Positions 55,061-64,000 of a stretch of 64,000 nt of DNA are shown here, piece after piece; position 1 is the first letter of the stretch, and each line of letters opens with the position of its first letter. This DNA comes from Cellulomonas palmilytica (GTDB taxonomy: Bacteria; Actinomycetota; Actinomycetes; Actinomycetales; Cellulomonadaceae): NCBI RefSeq assembly GCF_021590045.1, contig NZ_CP062221.1, forward strand, positions 3,162,001 through 3,226,000, given 5' to 3'. Both the position numbers and the translations under genes were made by a program. Below the pieces are notes generated by a model. That model had not been told where the DNA came from and made no database searches. It was given only the letters and a program-made list of their open reading frames with translations.

Positions 55061-55228
55061 ATGCCGCCGAGAGCGAAGAGCATCCTGATCTGGATCGTCG
55101 TGGTCTTCCTCATCTACGCCGTCGTGCGCAACCCCGACAAGGCCGCCTCCGTCGTGCGGTCGATCTGGGACTTCGTCTACGGCGCGTTCGCGGGGTTCGC
55201 GCAGTTCTTCAGCAACCTGGCGGCCTGA
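55061..55228 (+). CDS. Small single-pass membrane protein
   Basis: 55 residues, not assigned. MPPRAKS is followed by a hydrophobic helix (ILIWIVVVFLIYAVV, residues 8-22), a short charged loop (RNPDKAAS) and an amphipathic/hydrophobic C-terminal half (FVYGAFAGFAQFFSNLAA). GGAGGG lies 6 nt before the ATG and a consensus-like promoter stands about 110 nt upstream, so expression is credible. It may be co-transcribed with the PH-domain gene 75 nt downstream. Confidence 0.75.
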   Translation: MPPRAKSILIWIVVVFLIYAVVRNPDKAASVVRSIWDFVYGAFAGFAQFFSNLAA

Positions 55229-55303
55229 CGGGCTCGTCGGCGACCACGCGGCCGGCGCGGCAGCGCGCGCTCGTCGGCCGGCAGAAGGACGGGAGGTGAC
55301 GGC

Positions 55304-56224
55304 GTGGACGACCGCGCGACACGCATCGTCATGTCCCACCGGCTGCTGCGCCGCTACATCCTGCCCGGCGAGCGCGTGGTGCTCGCGGCGCGACGGCACT
55401 GGGCGCAGCTCGTCGAGCCCGCGCTCACCGCGACGGGCGTGTTCGTCCTGTGCGCGTGGCTCACGCTCGTGCTGCAGCCGACGCTCGGCGACAGCGCGCT
55501 GTGGGTGTGGTGGCTGTGGATCGGGGCCCTCGCGCGGTTCGGCTGGCTGATGCTCGTGTGGCGCGTCGAGTGGTTCGTCGCGACCGACAAGCGGATGCTC
55601 CTGCTCACCGGCCTGGTCACCCACCAGATCGGGATGATGCCGCTCATGAAGGTCACGGACATGCGGTACTCGCGGTCCGTGCTGGGGCAGCTGCTCGGGT
55701 ACGGCCAGTTCCTGCTCGAGTCCGCCGGGCAGGACCAGGCGCTGCGCCAGATCAACTGGGTCGCCCGGCCCGACGCGACGTACCGCGACCTGTGCGCACT
55801 GATCTTCACCCCGGCGGAGCCGCCACCCTCCGACGGCGAGGACGACGCGGGTCCCCTCCCGCCCTCCGTGCTGCCCGCACGCCTCACGAGCCACGGTCGC
55901 CACGCGGCGGGGGTGCCGGAGCGCGACGACCAGCCCGACGACGGGCTCGACGAGTACGCCGACGACGGCTATGCGGACGACGACCTCGACGGCGCGCGCG
56001 AGCACGAGTACGAGTACGAGCCGCACGACACGCAGCCGCTGCGGGTCCGCCCGCGCGCGGTGCGTCCGGCCGGCGAGGAGGTGGTCGAGCGCTCGTGGGA
56101 CGTCTCCGAGCCGACCGCGCGGTTCGTCGACCTGACGGGCCGCGGTCGGCGCCACGAGGACGACGTGCCCGACGCCCCGCCGTGGCCACCACGCCCGGGA
56201 CGCGACGACGGGCGAGCCCGCTAG
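55304..56224 (+). CDS. PH-domain membrane protein
   Basis: 306 residues. Two membrane helices (about 40-60 and 64-82) are followed by a bacterial PH (YdbS-like) domain: WRVEWFVATDKRMLLLTGLVTHQIGMMPLMKVTDMRYSRS. The C-terminal 140 residues are disordered and very acidic (DEYADDGYADDDLDG). GTG at 55304 is preceded by GGGAGGTGACGGC. Bacterial PH-domain membrane proteins have varied, poorly known envelope roles. Confidence 0.83.
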   Translation: MDDRATRIVMSHRLLRRYILPGERVVLAARRHWAQLVEPALTATGVFVLCAWLTLVLQPTLGDSALWVWWLWIGALARFGWLMLVWRVEWFVATDKRMLLLTGLVTHQIGMMPLMKVTDMRYSRSVLGQLLGYGQFLLESAGQDQALRQINWVARPDATYRDLCALIFTPAEPPPSDGEDDAGPLPPSVLPARLTSHGRHAAGVPERDDQPDDGLDEYADDGYADDDLDGAREHEYEYEPHDTQPLRVRPRAVRPAGEEVVERSWDVSEPTARFVDLTGRGRRHEDDVPDAPPWPPRPGRDDGRAR

Positions 56225-56261
56225 CGGACCCGGCGCACGGGGCGCCGTCCCGGGCCGCCCG

Positions 56262-57950
56262 TCAGCCGGGGTACGCCGGGTCGCGCACGCCCTCGACGTG
56301 CGTCACCGCCGCCCACGTGGAGCCGACGAGCCGGTGCAGCGACCCGTCGGTCGTCGCGACGTACACCACGCGCCCGCCCGCGAGCCCCGCGAGGTCCGGG
56401 ACCTCGGCCTCGGTCGTCGTGCGTCCCGCGACGGGCACGCGGTGCACGAGCACCGACGAGTCGCTCGACCCGACGACGCCCAGCACGGACTCGTCGAGCC
56501 ACACCACGTCGGTCGCGTCCGCGAGCACGGCGCCCGCGCGCACGGGCTCGCCGATGCTCTGCGGCGTGCCCTGCGCGTCGCGCACGACCGCGGCGACGTT
56601 GACGGACACGCCGTCCGAGCCGCGCGACACGACGGCGAGCCGGGTCGCGTCGCGCGCCATGCGCAGCGCCACGACCGTGCGGCCGTCGAGCCACTCCGCC
56701 GGGACGTGCACGGGCTCGAGCCCCTGCTTGACGGCGATGACGCCCTCACCGGGCCGTGCGGTCCACACCCAGCCGAGCCGGTCGACCGACGGCGCGACGA
56801 GCCGCGGTCCGGGCACGAGGACCTGAGACGGGGTGTCCTCGAGCGGCACCGTCAGGAGGGCTCCGGTGGAGTCGAGCACGACGCGCACCGTGCCCTCCTC
56901 GTCCCGTGCGGGTGAGCTGGCTCCCGCGGGCAGCGGCGCGACGCCCGCGACCTCGCCGAGGCCGTCCTCGCCGAGCGTGACGAGCCGGTCCTCCTGGATC
57001 ATCTCCACCGGCCCGTCGGGCAGGCCGCCGCGCTGCACCGAGCGCGAGTCGACGATCGGCACGGACCCGGCGGTGACCTTGACCTCGCGCACGCCGGGCA
57101 CCTGCCGCAGCGTCGCGTCGAGCTGGGCGTACAGGCTCGCGGTGTCGCCCTTGAGGACGGTCGTGCCCATGTCGAGCGGGACGGTCGCCACGCCCGAGTC
57201 GTCGACGACGACCGTGCCGGCCTGCAGCTGCACGCCCTCGGGGACGGCGGTGGTCACGGCGTCGCGCAGCCACGGCGACGGCCCGGCGAGCAGCGCGCGG
57301 GCGACCCACGTCTGCAGGTTGTGCGACTGCGACGGGAACCAGCGCGTCTCGGGCACCAGGAACGTGCCGTCGGCCGACAGGAAGTACAGGGACGTCGCGC
57401 GGAACTGCTTGTCGAACACCGCCTGCGACAGCACCAGACCGTCGGGGGCGTCCGCGATGCGCCACTCGCCCGCGCTGTTGCGCACGAGCTCGTAGCTGAG
57501 CGCGCGCTGCGCGTCCCGGGGCGCCTCGGTGAACCGGCCGTCCTCGTCGACGCGCGCGGTGAGCGGGATGGTCGCGATCACGGTCCCCGCCTGCGTGGAC
57601 GCGGGGATCACGGGGTCGTCGTACACGAGCACCTCGGCGAGCGGCTCCCACGTCTGCAGCGCCGCACCCGTGAGGTACTCGCGCGCCGTGGAGAACTCGC
57701 CGACGAAGCCCGCGGCGCCCGCGAGCTGGAAGCCCTCGACGATCTGCTGCGGGGTCGCGCCCGCGCGCGGGCCCTCGGCGAGCACGTCGACGTCGCGGCT
57801 CTCCGAGACCGTGCCGTCGCCCTCGCGCACCGCCCCCGACGTGGGGATCGCGGCGCACGCGCCGAGCGCGGCGACCACGACGAGCGCGCCGAGCAGGCGC
57901 GTCGCTCGTCGGGCCGGGCGCAGGTTCGCTGACCGACGGGGCGTGCTCAT
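56262..57950 (-). CDS. lpqB: Lipoprotein LpqB
   Basis: 562 residues. Signal peptide with lipobox VVAALGACAA (Cys about 31), then a GerMN domain and a C-terminal beta-propeller-like region. In mycobacteria LpqB binds the outside of MtrB and dampens its signalling. The ATG overlaps the mtrB stop (ATGA) and has AGGAGG upstream, so regulator, kinase and lipoprotein form one operon. Confidence 0.95.
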   Translation of the reverse strand: MSTPRRSANLRPARRATRLLGALVVVAALGACAAIPTSGAVREGDGTVSESRDVDVLAEGPRAGATPQQIVEGFQLAGAAGFVGEFSTAREYLTGAALQTWEPLAEVLVYDDPVIPASTQAGTVIATIPLTARVDEDGRFTEAPRDAQRALSYELVRNSAGEWRIADAPDGLVLSQAVFDKQFRATSLYFLSADGTFLVPETRWFPSQSHNLQTWVARALLAGPSPWLRDAVTTAVPEGVQLQAGTVVVDDSGVATVPLDMGTTVLKGDTASLYAQLDATLRQVPGVREVKVTAGSVPIVDSRSVQRGGLPDGPVEMIQEDRLVTLGEDGLGEVAGVAPLPAGASSPARDEEGTVRVVLDSTGALLTVPLEDTPSQVLVPGPRLVAPSVDRLGWVWTARPGEGVIAVKQGLEPVHVPAEWLDGRTVVALRMARDATRLAVVSRGSDGVSVNVAAVVRDAQGTPQSIGEPVRAGAVLADATDVVWLDESVLGVVGSSDSSVLVHRVPVAGRTTTEAEVPDLAGLAGGRVVYVATTDGSLHRLVGSTWAAVTHVEGVRDPAYPG

Positions 57951-59650
57951 CGCACCTCCTGGCGCTCGCGCGGGTCCGTCGACGGCTCGTCGCCCAGGTC
58001 CGGCAGCGCGGCCGGGTCGGTGCGCGGGCGGCTCACGGTCCGCGTGACGGGGTCGGGCGGCACGGTGTCCTCCGGGACCAGCGGGAGCGGCGAGTCGGTC
58101 AGCCGGATGCCCGCGCGGCGCGGCAGCGTGAGCCGGAAGCTCGCGCCGCGGCCCGGGCGGCCCCACGCCTCGAGCCAGCCGCCGTGCAGGTGCGCGTCCT
58201 CGAGCGAGATCGCCAGCCCCAGGCCGGTGCCGCCCGTGGTGCGGGCGCGGGCCGGGTCGGCGCGCCAGAAGCGGTCGAACACGTGCTGCGCCTCGTCGGC
58301 CGTCATGCCGACGCCGTGGTCGCGCACCGTGACCGCCACGGCGTTGCGGTCCGCGGCCACGACGACCTCGACCGTGCTGCCCTCGGCGTGCTCGACGGCG
58401 TTGACGAGCAGGTTGCGCAGCACGCGCTCGACGCGGCGCGGGTCGATGTCCGCGACGCACTCGGACGCCGACAGGTCGACGTGCAGCCACGACCCGCGGC
58501 GGCCCGCGAGCGGGAACGTGTGCTCGACGGCCGCGAGCACGACGTCGCGCACGTCGCGCGAGTCCGCGTCGAGCACCGCCGCGCCCGCGTCGAACCGGCT
58601 GATCTCCAGCAGGTCCGCGAGCAGGTCCTCGAACCGGTCGAGCTGGGTCTGCAGCAGCTCCGCGGAACGCTTGACCGCGGGGTCGAAGTCGTCGCGCGAC
58701 GCGTGGATGACCTCGCCGGCCATGCGGATGGTCGTGAGCGGGGTGCGCAGCTCGTGCGACACGTCCGACACGAACCGGCGCTGCACCGCGGAGAGCTCCT
58801 CCATGCGGCGGATCTGGTCCTGCAGGCTCGCGGCCATCTCGTTGAACGAGCTCGCGAGCGTCGCCATCTCGTCCTCGCCTCGGACGGGCATGCGCTCGGC
58901 GAGGTGCCCGTCGGCGAGGCGCTCGGCCACCTCGGCCGCGCGGCGCACGGGTCGCACCGCCTGCCGGGTCACGAGCCACGTCATGCCGCCCAGCAGGACG
59001 ACGAGCGCGGCGGCCGCGGCCGCGAGCGTCCGCAGCAGGAAGTCCAGCCGTTCCTGCTCGGCCTGCAGGCTGTACAGGAAGAACAGGCCGTACTCGCCGG
59101 CCTGCGGCACCGTGACCGCCTGCCCGACGACGACCGCGGGCTCGACGTGGCCGCCGACCTCCCACGCGACGGACTGCCAGTGCTGGCCGCCGTCGGACGT
59201 CGCACGCTGCAGCGGCTCGCTCACGAGGCCCGCGAGCGCGAGCTTCGAGCCCGCGACGCCGACGGACAGCGCGGACTCCTCGCCGGGCGCGCGCAGCAGG
59301 AAGACCTCGCGCTCGCCCGTGCCGCCCGACGCCTGCGCGGCCGCGACGTCCCGCAGCAGTCGCTGCACGTCGACCGCGGTCTGCGCGTTCGACGAGTCGA
59401 ACGTCGTCTGCGCCTGCGCGGTGCTGCGCGCGCTCTCGGTCAGCAGCTGCTCGACACGGCCCGTGTACAGCCCGTCCATCATCCGCTCGCCGACGTACAG
59501 GCCGATCGCGCCGAGCGCGACGAGCCCGAGCGCGAGCGTCGTGGTGATGACGCGGACCTGCAGCGACGAGCGCCACGCGTGCCCCCAGCGCCGCAGCCGC
59601 CGGCCGGCGCGCGCCCGCAGCAGCCGCCCGGTCCCCCTCAGCCGCGGCAT
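57947..59650 (-). CDS. mtrB: Sensor histidine kinase MtrB
   Basis: 567 residues. A helix near 34-54, an extracytoplasmic domain of about 155 residues, a second helix (LRTLAAAAAALVVLLGGMTWLV), a HAMP domain (RPVRRAAEVAERLADGHLAERM), HisKA motif FVSDVSHELRTPLTTIRM (phospho-His near 300) and HATPase_c (NLLVNAVEHAEGS, GGTGLGLAISLEDAHLHGG). It acts with MtrA in cell-wall and division control. It follows mtrA by 28 nt. Confidence 0.96.
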   Translation of the reverse strand: MPRLRGTGRLLRARAGRRLRRWGHAWRSSLQVRVITTTLALGLVALGAIGLYVGERMMDGLYTGRVEQLLTESARSTAQAQTTFDSSNAQTAVDVQRLLRDVAAAQASGGTGEREVFLLRAPGEESALSVGVAGSKLALAGLVSEPLQRATSDGGQHWQSVAWEVGGHVEPAVVVGQAVTVPQAGEYGLFFLYSLQAEQERLDFLLRTLAAAAAALVVLLGGMTWLVTRQAVRPVRRAAEVAERLADGHLAERMPVRGEDEMATLASSFNEMAASLQDQIRRMEELSAVQRRFVSDVSHELRTPLTTIRMAGEVIHASRDDFDPAVKRSAELLQTQLDRFEDLLADLLEISRFDAGAAVLDADSRDVRDVVLAAVEHTFPLAGRRGSWLHVDLSASECVADIDPRRVERVLRNLLVNAVEHAEGSTVEVVVAADRNAVAVTVRDHGVGMTADEAQHVFDRFWRADPARARTTGGTGLGLAISLEDAHLHGGWLEAWGRPGRGASFRLTLPRRAGIRLTDSPLPLVPEDTVPPDPVTRTVSRPRTDPAALPDLGDEPSTDPRERQEVR

Positions 59651-59678
59651 CGCGCGCGCTCCCCGGCGGTCCTCGACG

Positions 59679-60362
59679 TCACGTGGGCGTCACACCGGCC
59701 TTGTAGCCGACCCCGCGCACGGTCACGACGATCTCCGGCTGCTCGGGGTCGTTCTCGATCTTGCTGCGCAGACGCTGCACGTGGACGTTGACGAGACGCG
59801 TGTCCGCGGCGTGCCGGTAGCCCCACACCTTCTCGAGCAGCACCTCGCGCGTGAACACCTGCCACGGCTTGCGCGCGAGCGCCACGAGCAGGTCGAACTC
59901 GAGCGGCGTGAGCGACACGGGACGTCCCGCCCGCTCCACGCGGTGGCCGGGCACGTCGATCGTGACGTCGCCGATCGTGAGGTGCTCGGGCGCGGGCTCG
60001 TCGGAGCGGCGCAGCCGGGCGCGCACGCGTGCGACGAGCTCCTTCGGCTTGAACGGCTTGGAGATGTAGTCGTCGGCGCCCGACTCGAGGCCCAGGACGA
60101 CGTCGACCGTGTCGCTCTTGGCGGTGAGCATGACGATCGGCACGCCCGACTCGGCGCGGATCTGACGGCAGACCTCGTTGCCGTCCTTGCCGGGCAGCAT
60201 GAGGTCGAGCAGGACGAGGTCCGGCTGCGTCTGCCGGAACACGCCCAACGCCTCGTCGCCGTCCTCGCAGAACACCGGGTCGAAGCCCTCCGACCGCAGC
60301 ACGATGCCGATCATCTCGGCCAGGGCGGTGTCGTCGTCGACCACCAGCACGCGTCCCTTCAT
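59679..60362 (-). CDS. mtrA: Response regulator MtrA
   Basis: 227 residues, OmpR family. The receiver has Asp53 (DLVLLDLMLPGKDGNEVC) and Lys in YISKPFKPKEL; the winged helix has PLEFDLLVALARKPWQVFTREVLLEKVWGY and ADTRLVNVHVQRLRSKIE. The sequence is close to mycobacterial MtrA. GAGAAT 6 nt before the ATG could be a weak -10, giving a leaderless form. Confidence 0.97.
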   Translation of the reverse strand: MKGRVLVVDDDTALAEMIGIVLRSEGFDPVFCEDGDEALGVFRQTQPDLVLLDLMLPGKDGNEVCRQIRAESGVPIVMLTAKSDTVDVVLGLESGADDYISKPFKPKELVARVRARLRRSDEPAPEHLTIGDVTIDVPGHRVERAGRPVSLTPLEFDLLVALARKPWQVFTREVLLEKVWGYRHAADTRLVNVHVQRLRSKIENDPEQPEIVVTVRGVGYKAGVTPT

Positions 60363-60534
60363 GGCGGCATTCTCGCACCGAGACCTGTCAGGACCGGGTG
60401 AGGCGGCGCCGCCGACCGGGTGAGTCTGCCTGGCGGAGGGGCTGACGTGGCACGATGAGGGCGCGCTCGGCCCGACCGTGCGCACCCACCGACCGGGCGA
60501 CGGACCCGGCCACGACGCGAGGGAGCGACGCTCG

Positions 60535-61824
60535 ATGACGGGCCCCCAGGACGCCGACCAGACGCCCACGTGGGCCGCGCCCGGGTCGACGCCGTCGACC
60601 TCCCCGACGCCCCCGGCTCCCGGCGCTCCCGGCGCGCCGCCTGCCGCTCCAGGCGCGGCGCCGCAGCCCGGGGCGTGGGGGCCGGCGCCCGGCACCCCGC
60701 CGCCGGCGCCCTACCCGCCCGCGGACCAGGCGGCGCCGGGGTACGGGCCGGGGTACGGACCCGCACCCGCGTACGGCACGCCGACGCCGCCGGGCCACGG
60801 ACCCGCACCCGCGGGCTACGGGCCGACGCCGCCCGGCTACGGGCCGACCGCCCCCGGGTACGGGCCCGCGGGGTGGCAGCCGCCGGCCGCGCGCCCGGGG
60901 ATCATCCCGCTGCGCCCGCTCAACCTCGGCGAGATCCTCGACGGGGCGTTCCGCGCGGTGCGCGCGAACCCGGCGGTGATGTTCGGGTTGTCGTTCGCGG
61001 TCGTCGCGGTCGCGGTGCTGCTGCAGGGCATCCTCACCTGGTACGTCGGCGGTCTCCTCGCGCAGGAGTGGTCGACGGCGCTCGACGACCCGAACCTCGC
61101 CGACACCGGCCTCGCGGACGAGGGCGCGAGCACGCTCGGGGCGACCAGCGCGCTTCTCCTCACGCAGCCGATCACGGCGCTCGCGACCACCATCCTGACC
61201 GGCCTCCTCATCGTGAGCGTCAGCCGGTCCGTGATCGCGCGCAAGGCCACGATGTCCGAGATCCTGCGCTCCGGGCGCGTGTGGCACGTCGTCGGGTTCT
61301 CGCTGCTGCAGGGCACCGCCGTCACGGTCGTCGGCGCGGTCGGCATCGGTCTCGGCGTCCTCCTCGCCACGCAGACGTCGTGGGGCTGGGTGCTCCTGTA
61401 CGGCCTGGTGGCGGGCCTCGCGTTCGTCGTCGCGGTCATCTGGTTCGCGGTGCGCACCCTGCTGGTGCCCGCCGCGCTCATGCTCGAGCAGCGCCGGTTC
61501 TGGCCCACGGTGGCGCGCGCGTGGCGCCTGACGCGCGGCAGCTTCTGGCGCCTGTTCGGCATCCAGCTGCTCGCGGGGCTCATCGCCTGGGTCGTCTCGC
61601 AGATCATCCAGGTGCCCGTCGTGCTGGTGCTGACGTTCGTCCTCGGCACGAGCGACTCGCTGAGCGGCGGTGCGATCGCCGTGACATCGATCGGCAACGT
61701 GCTCGCCCTGACGCTGACGACCGTGTTCACCGCGACCGTCGTCGCGCTGCTGTACATCGACACGCGCATGCGCCGCGAGGGCCTCGACATCGAGCTCGCG
61801 CGCGCCGCGGAGCAGACCGCGTGA
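60535..61824 (+). CDS. Pro/Gly-rich polytopic membrane protein (GDPD membrane-domain-like)
   Basis: 429 residues. Residues 1 to about 115 are Pro/Gly/Ala/Tyr-rich with PGYGP-type repeats. Six or so membrane helices follow RPLNLGEILDGAFRAVRANPAVMFGLS, the typical start of the glycerophosphodiester-phosphodiesterase membrane domain family; ARAWRLTRGSFWRLFGIQLLAGLI is also conserved. No phosphodiesterase domain is present. The stop overlaps the next GTG. It leads a four-gene operon. Confidence 0.85.
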   Translation: MTGPQDADQTPTWAAPGSTPSTSPTPPAPGAPGAPPAAPGAAPQPGAWGPAPGTPPPAPYPPADQAAPGYGPGYGPAPAYGTPTPPGHGPAPAGYGPTPPGYGPTAPGYGPAGWQPPAARPGIIPLRPLNLGEILDGAFRAVRANPAVMFGLSFAVVAVAVLLQGILTWYVGGLLAQEWSTALDDPNLADTGLADEGASTLGATSALLLTQPITALATTILTGLLIVSVSRSVIARKATMSEILRSGRVWHVVGFSLLQGTAVTVVGAVGIGLGVLLATQTSWGWVLLYGLVAGLAFVVAVIWFAVRTLLVPAALMLEQRRFWPTVARAWRLTRGSFWRLFGIQLLAGLIAWVVSQIIQVPVVLVLTFVLGTSDSLSGGAIAVTSIGNVLALTLTTVFTATVVALLYIDTRMRREGLDIELARAAEQTA

Positions 61825-62501
61825 CGCCAGGCGCGCTGCTGGTCCGCGTCGTCGCCGCCATGGAGCCTCCCGTGACGCCCGACGCGGACACCGCGCGCCG
61901 CTGGATGCACGAGGAGCTCGCGAGCCCGGAGTACCAGGACCGTCGCTCGATCCTCGAGCGCCTGCTCGAGTGGCTGCAGCAGCAGTTCGCCGACCTGCAG
62001 GGGGTCTCGGTCGACGGGCCCGTGCTCGCGGCCGTCCTCGTGGGCGCGGTGGCGGTCGCGCTGCTCGTCGCGTGGTGGGTCGCCGGACCCGTGCGCAGCG
62101 GCCGGGCGTCGGCCGCGCGCTCCGTGCTGGACCACGACGACGCGCGGACCGCGGCGCAGCTGCGCGCCGCCGCCGACGCGGCAGCGCGGTCCGGCGACTG
62201 GACCACCGCGGTGCTCGAGCGGTTCCGCGCCGTCGTGCGCGACCTCGAGGAGCGCGCGGTCCTCGACGAGCGTCCCGGGCGCACGGCGCACGAGGCGACG
62301 CTCGACGCGGGTGCCCGCCTGCCCGACGTCGCCGCGGACCTCGTCGCGGGGGGCGCGCTGTTCGACGACGTCGCGTACGGCGGCCGGCCGGCGACGCAGC
62401 CCGACGACGAGCGGTTGCGCGCGCTCGTCGCCGCCGTGTCCGCCGCCCGCCCGACCGCACCCGTCGGCCGGACCCCCGACGCCGTGGCGGTGCCGCGGTG
62501 A
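61821..62501 (+). CDS. DUF4129-domain membrane protein
   Basis: 226 residues. One helix (VLAAVLVGAVAVALLVAWWVAGP, about 70-92), then the DUF4129 domain (ARSGDWTTAVLERFRAVVRDLEERAVLDERPGRTAHE). DUF4129 proteins are usually found beside MoxR ATPases and DUF58/transglutaminase proteins. The GTG at 61821 overlaps the previous stop (GTGA); an ATG at 61860 is also possible. Confidence 0.85.
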   Translation: MTPGALLVRVVAAMEPPVTPDADTARRWMHEELASPEYQDRRSILERLLEWLQQQFADLQGVSVDGPVLAAVLVGAVAVALLVAWWVAGPVRSGRASAARSVLDHDDARTAAQLRAAADAAARSGDWTTAVLERFRAVVRDLEERAVLDERPGRTAHEATLDAGARLPDVAADLVAGGALFDDVAYGGRPATQPDDERLRALVAAVSAARPTAPVGRTPDAVAVPR

Positions 62502-63703
62502 GCGCCACCGACGTGCACGCGGGCGCCCACCCGGCCGGGGTCGTGGGCGACGGGACGACGACGCGCTCGCGGGCCACGAGCCGCTGGCGGCGGCTGCGCG
62601 TGCCGCTCGCGCTCGTCGCGACGCTCGTGGCGATCGGCCTGCTCGCCGCGCTGCCCGAGCCGCGCACGTCGACCACGCCGCTGGCCCCCGACAACCCCGG
62701 ACCGGCCGGGGCCCGCGCGGTCGCGCAGGTCCTCGGGCGGCACGGGGTCGACGTGCGGTACACGCGCCGGTTCGCCGACGTCGTCGCGGCCGACGCGTCC
62801 GGCGTCACGGTCGCGGTGCTCGGCGAGGCGTCCCTGACCGACGCGCAGGTCTCCGCGCTGCGCGACCTCGAGTCGGACCTCGTGCTCGTCGCCGCGCCGT
62901 GGGCCGCGGAGCAGGTCGCCGGGATCCGCGGCGGGGCGGGCACCTCGGACGACGACCGGCGACCCGCCCGGTGCGACGACCCGGACGCGCTCGCCGCGGG
63001 CGCCGTCCAGACGGCCGGGTCCCTGGTCGCCGGGCCCGGCCAGGTCGCCTGCTTCCCCGTCTGGGGCGCGCCCGACTCCTCGGGCGGCGCGTACGTCGTC
63101 GCGCAGGTCGACGGCCGCCGCGTGGCGGCGCTCGGCAGCGGCGACCTGCTGATGAACGACCGCGTCGACCGCGCCGGCAACGCCGCGCTCGCGCTGCGCG
63201 TGCTCGGCCGCGGCGAGCAGCTCGTCTGGTACATCCCCTCGTGGGACGACCCGTGGGACGGCACCGCGCCCGACGACGAGGGGCTCGCGAGCACCATGCC
63301 GCCCTGGACGGAGCCCCTGCTGTGGATGCTCGCGCTCGTCGTCGTGGTCGCGGGCGTCTGGCGCGGCCGACGCTTCGGGCGGCTCGTCGTCGAGCCGCTG
63401 CCCGTCGTCGTCCGCGCGGGCGAGACGACGCGCGGACGCGGACGGCTCTACCGTCGGGGACGCGCGCACGGGCACGCGGCCGCCGCGCTGCGCGCCGCGA
63501 CGGCGAGCCGGTGCGCGGCACGGCTCGGCCTGCCACGGTCGGCCGCCGCGCCCGACGTGATCGACGCCGTCGCGCGCGCCACCGGCCGCGACGCGGCCGT
63601 CGTCGAGGACCTGCTGTACGGCCCGCCGCCGACCACCGACTCCGCGCTGGCCCGGCTGGCCGGCCGGCTCGACCACCTGGAGAGCGAGGTTCACCGATCG
63701 TGA
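62498..63703 (+). CDS. DUF4350-domain membrane protein
   Basis: 401 residues. A helix near 35-52 (LRVPLALVATLVAIGLLAALP), an extracytoplasmic domain (NPGPAGARAVAQVLGRHGVDVRYTRR) resembling DUF4350, a second helix (LLWMLALVVVVAGVWRGRRFG) and a cytoplasmic tail. The GTG overlaps the DUF4129 stop, and its own stop overlaps the MoxR start. Role unknown. Confidence 0.83.
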   Translation: MSATDVHAGAHPAGVVGDGTTTRSRATSRWRRLRVPLALVATLVAIGLLAALPEPRTSTTPLAPDNPGPAGARAVAQVLGRHGVDVRYTRRFADVVAADASGVTVAVLGEASLTDAQVSALRDLESDLVLVAAPWAAEQVAGIRGGAGTSDDDRRPARCDDPDALAAGAVQTAGSLVAGPGQVACFPVWGAPDSSGGAYVVAQVDGRRVAALGSGDLLMNDRVDRAGNAALALRVLGRGEQLVWYIPSWDDPWDGTAPDDEGLASTMPPWTEPLLWMLALVVVVAGVWRGRRFGRLVVEPLPVVVRAGETTRGRGRLYRRGRAHGHAAAALRAATASRCAARLGLPRSAAAPDVIDAVARATGRDAAVVEDLLYGPPPTTDSALARLAGRLDHLESEVHRS

Positions 63704-64000
63704 CCGAGGACGCCACCGTGCCCCCGACCAGCGGACAGCCCGCCGCGGCGCCGACCCCGCCGCCTCCCGCACCCGCGGCGCCACCGGCACCCGCCGCACC
63801 TCCTGCGGCGGCACCCGCACCGGCACCCGCACCGGCACCGGCACCGGCACCCGCACCCGCACCCGCACCCGCACCCGCACCCGCAGGGTTCACGCCCAGC
63901 GCCGAGCTGCGCCAGGCGCTCGCCGACGTGCGCGCCGAGGTCGCGAAGGCCGTCGTGGCCCAGGACGCCGCCGTGTCCGGCCTCGTGATCGCGCTGCTGT
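63700..64000 (+). CDS. MoxR-family AAA ATPase (3' end outside the window)
   Basis: About 100 residues are visible. GTG at 63700 overlaps the previous stop. After VTEDATVPPTSGQ comes a Pro/Ala linker with about a dozen PA dipeptides (63770-63888), then the start of a MoxR domain (FTPSAELRQALADVRAEVAKAVVAQDAAVSGLVIALL). MoxR ATPases act as chaperones for metal or cofactor insertion and for von Willebrand proteins. The Walker motifs lie beyond the edge. Confidence 0.8.
   Translation, partial: MTEDATVPPTSGQPAAAPTPPPPAPAAPPAPAAPPAAAPAPAPAPAPAPAPAPAPAPAPAPAGFTPSAELRQALADVRAEVAKAVVAQDAAVSGLVIALL

Overview
The window is a chromosomal segment of a very GC-rich actinobacterium. Gene content and order (rne-rplU-rpmA, mutM-rnc-DUF177-rpmF, leuCD with a divergent NdgR-type regulator, the mtrAB-lpqB-comF-hpf block, DUF6318 and DUF6912 families) point to the Micrococcales and most probably to Cellulomonas or a close relative. 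The genus is inferred from gene families and not proven. Genes are densely packed, usually with 4-base ATGA/GTGA overlaps. No insertion sequence, phage, CRISPR array or rRNA gene was seen.

Layout. 1-4186 (minus): ribosomal proteins L27 (cut by the window edge) and L21, and a large RNase E. 4187-17355: the respiratory cydABDC operon, followed with stop/start overlap by a DevS/DosS-like GAF-GAF histidine kinase; then two tandem copies of a 'DUF6318 lipoprotein + PKD secreted protein' pair; then, on the opposite strand, the DevR-like response regulator; then a D-2-hydroxyacid dehydrogenase. 17374-26397 (minus): mutM, rnc, rpmF, DUF177, a coiled-coil protein, coaD, a GNAT, rsmD, recG and a DAK2-domain kinase. 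26593-31539: rpmB, a GNAT, thiL, a DUF3515 lipoprotein, ddl and a trans-sulfuration enzyme. 31548-34966 (minus): a MacB-like ABC transporter with a lipoprotein. 35093-41632: gpsA, plsC, murA, leuD, leuC and divergent ndgR. 41798-42194: a tRNA-Gln/tRNA-Glu operon. 42265-47665: a DUF6912 protein, CpaE- and CpaB-like proteins, an HTH protein, and a LysM/Rv3235-like pair. 47764-60362: secA, an EamA exporter, a YcaQ-like protein, hpf, comF, a 55-residue membrane protein, a PH-domain protein, and lpqB-mtrB-mtrA. 60535-64000: an operon of a membrane protein, DUF4129, DUF4350 and a MoxR ATPase (cut by the window edge).

How it fits together. The most informative locus is cyd/Dev. An 18-bp palindrome matching the core of the mycobacterial DosR/DevR box lies where an activator would sit in front of a cydA promoter that has a poor -35. 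The kinase downstream keeps the haem-ligand His and distal-pocket Tyr of DevS. A haem-sensing two-component system controlling cytochrome bd is therefore the likely reading. Between kinase and regulator lies an old tandem duplication that carries a nearly identical 108-bp copy of the devR 3' end and has given one PKD protein a chimeric tail. A second theme is leaderless transcription: at least seven genes have a TAnnnT -10 element exactly 6 nt before the start codon.
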